Part shown: positions 5,598-6,612 of the stretch, one piece after another
Layout: every line of letters begins with the position of its first letter
Numbering within the stretch: position 1 is the stretch's first letter
Assembly: GCA_945486175.1 (NCBI GenBank)
Contig: CALYTA010000063.1
Span: 1 to 6,612 of the forward strand
Direction: 5' to 3'
Source of the DNA: an uncultured Clostridia bacterium
GTDB taxonomy: Bacteria; Bacillota; Clostridia; Oscillospirales; Butyricicoccaceae
Length of the DNA: 6,612 nt
Notes under the pieces: generated by a model
The model's database searches: none
Told to the model about the DNA's origin: nothing
Seen by the model: the letters and a program-made list of their open reading frames with translations, nothing else
Made by a program: the position numbers and the translations under genes

Positions 5598-6451
5598 GCG
5601 CGCCCTCCCTTCAGCCATGCCTCCAGACGGTCGGCACATTCCTCCACCGTCAGCGCATCCGTCTCCAGCCCTGCCTGTGCGCGCGCATTGAGCGCTTCGA
5701 GCAGCTGGACACTCTGCGGCGCGGTCAGGCCGAGCGAATGCAGCTTTGCCGTCTGCACAAAAATCTCCCGCGGCGTGCCGTCGAGAATCAGATGCCCGGC
5801 CTCGAGCACGGCAACGCGCTGTGCCTGTACGGCTTCGTCCATGTGATGCGTAATCAATACAATGGTGATCCCTTTTTCTTCATGCAGGCGGTGCAGCACA
5901 TGCATGACATCCGCGCGCCCGCGCGGGTCGAGCATGGCAGTCGGCTCATCGAGCACAATGCATTTCGGCTCCATCGCGAGCACGCCCGCAATCGCAATGC
6001 GCTGTTTCTGTCCGCCGGAGAGCAGATGCGGCGCATGCATGCAGTATTCATACATGCCTACCATGCGCAATGCCTCATTGACACGGCGGCGGATCTCCTT
6101 TGGCGGAACGCCCATATTTTCCAGGCCGAATGCCACATCCTCCTCGACGACAGTCGCGACAATCTGGTTATCCGGGTTCTGGAATACCATGCTGCACGCG
6201 CGGCGGATATCCCATATGCGGTCGGGCTGCATGGTGTCAATGCCGTCCACCAGCACACGCCCTCCGGACGGCAGAGCAATGGCATTGCAGTTTTTGGCAA
6301 ACGTCGATTTTCCCGAACCATTGCGTCCGAGAATCGCGGCAAACTGCCCGTATGGGATGGTCAGATTCACCCCATCCAGCGCCAGATGCGTCGTATGGGA
6401 AAAATCCGTATAGCGGAAGGTCAGATTCTCCGCCTGAATCATTTCCGACAT
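5594..6451 (-). CDS. ecfA1: ECF transporter ATPase EcfA1
   Basis: A 285-residue ABC ATPase, partner of EcfA2 in the ECF module at the inner face of the membrane. Walker A is 'GRNGSGKST' (42-50), the Q-loop 'FQNPDNQIVATVVEEDVAFG' (Q91), the signature LSGGQ (144-148), and Walker B 'IVLDEPTAMLDPRGR' (165-179; Glu169). The switch histidine is H202 in 'LITHH'. The Q-loop sequence and 'MLDPRGR' mark it as EcfA1. The start at 6451 (MSEMIQAEN) is set by AGAGGT (6461-6466) 9 nt upstream and by the family N-terminus; a second ATG at 6442 is possible. The frame stays open to 6601, but that extension lacks family similarity and overlaps what appears to be the end of another gene. The TGA overlaps the ecfA2 ATG by 4 nt. 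Confidence 0.95.
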   Translation of the reverse strand: MSEMIQAENLTFRYTDFSHTTHLALDGVNLTIPYGQFAAILGRNGSGKSTFAKNCNAIALPSGGRVLVDGIDTMQPDRIWDIRRACSMVFQNPDNQIVATVVEEDVAFGLENMGVPPKEIRRRVNEALRMVGMYEYCMHAPHLLSGGQKQRIAIAGVLAMEPKCIVLDEPTAMLDPRGRADVMHVLHRLHEEKGITIVLITHHMDEAVQAQRVAVLEAGHLILDGTPREIFVQTAKLHSLGLTAPQSVQLLEALNARAQAGLETDALTVEECADRLEAWLKGGRA

Positions 6452-6509
6452 GATACTAATACCTCTGAATCTATAACATCGTGATGGTTCCCATGAAAGG
6501 GGGAGGTGT

Positions 6510-6612
6510 TTACCGGTTCGGGTTGACCCAGCGCGCCGTATTGCCGCACGGCAGGACAAGCCCCGTCGATTTGACCGGCAGACCAAGCTCCTGGCAATCA
6601 ATGTGCCCGCCG
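6510..6612 (-). CDS. C-terminal tail of an unrecognised upstream gene (partial)
   Basis: From the right edge, an open frame of 33 residues ends at a TAA (6510-6512), with a peptide ending 'PCGNTARWVNPNR'. Most codons have G or C at the third position, as in the sure genes here, and no competing signal is seen, so this looks like the true end of a gene on the ecf strand. It stops 58 nt before ecfA1. That gap has no terminator hairpin and no clear promoter, so it may belong to the same transcript. I do not recognise the family from this tail; it is not the L17 ribosomal protein end that often precedes ecfA1 in Firmicutes. Confidence 0.5.
   Translation of the reverse strand, partial: GGHIDCQELGLPVKSTGLVLPCGNTARWVNPNR

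Noticed and set aside
6452..6509. Riboswitch or terminator before ecfA1
   Set aside because: The 58-nt gap is too short for the vitamin riboswitches I know, and it shows no hairpin plus T-run.
6452..6601. N-terminal extension of EcfA1 by 50 residues
   Set aside because: The extension is Arg/Ser-rich with no EcfA similarity. The standard N-terminus begins at 6451 with a ribosome binding site, and another frame here looks like a real gene end.
1..6612. CRISPR arrays, tRNA/rRNA genes, insertion sequences, attachment sites
   Set aside because: I found no regularly spaced direct repeats, cloverleaf or rRNA-like sequence, transposase or integrase frames, or flanking terminal repeats.

Overview
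The window looks like chromosomal DNA from a fairly GC-rich member of the Clostridia (Firmicutes), plausibly a gut Oscillospirales or related lineage. The reasons are strong AGGAGG-type ribosome binding sites, GC-rich third codon positions, AT-rich spacers, a Firmicutes-type split ECF module (ecfA1-ecfA2-ecfT) and a DUF2520 Rossmann protein. The lineage is an inference from these traits, not an identification.

Left part (1-1097). The 5' part of a DUF2520/Rossmann dehydrogenase-like gene runs leftward out of the window. It is followed by a roughly 717-base AT-rich divergent spacer. This spacer holds a candidate leftward promoter, a possible 38-codon membrane peptide gene with a strong ribosome binding site, two perfect palindromes and a near-consensus sigma-A promoter pointing right.

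Middle part (1098-3082). That promoter drives a single AraC-family regulator gene, which has a dyad in its leader and a clear intrinsic terminator. Next comes a short spacer with an extended -10 promoter. It precedes a lipoprotein whose mature part consists almost entirely of about eight degenerate 25-residue YD/RHS-like repeats. A hairpin then separates it from the convergent gene cluster on the minus strand.

Right part (3083-6612, all minus strand). Read in the direction of transcription: the 3' tail of an unrecognised gene, ecfA1, ecfA2, ecfT and a Cof-type HAD phosphatase. ecfA1/ecfA2 and ecfA2/ecfT overlap by 4 and 7 nt, so they are probably translationally coupled. The HAD gene starts 32 nt after ecfT, and the cluster ends at the T-rich side of the hairpin. 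The ECF proteins form the ATP-driven module that energises vitamin or metal uptake through separately encoded S components, none of which is visible here. The phosphatase may act on phosphorylated vitamins or metabolites, but that link is only contextual.

Most of the window is ordinary housekeeping-type sequence. The points most worth a second look are the repeat lipoprotein, the small ORF and palindromes in the long divergent spacer, and the pairing of a HAD phosphatase with the ECF module.
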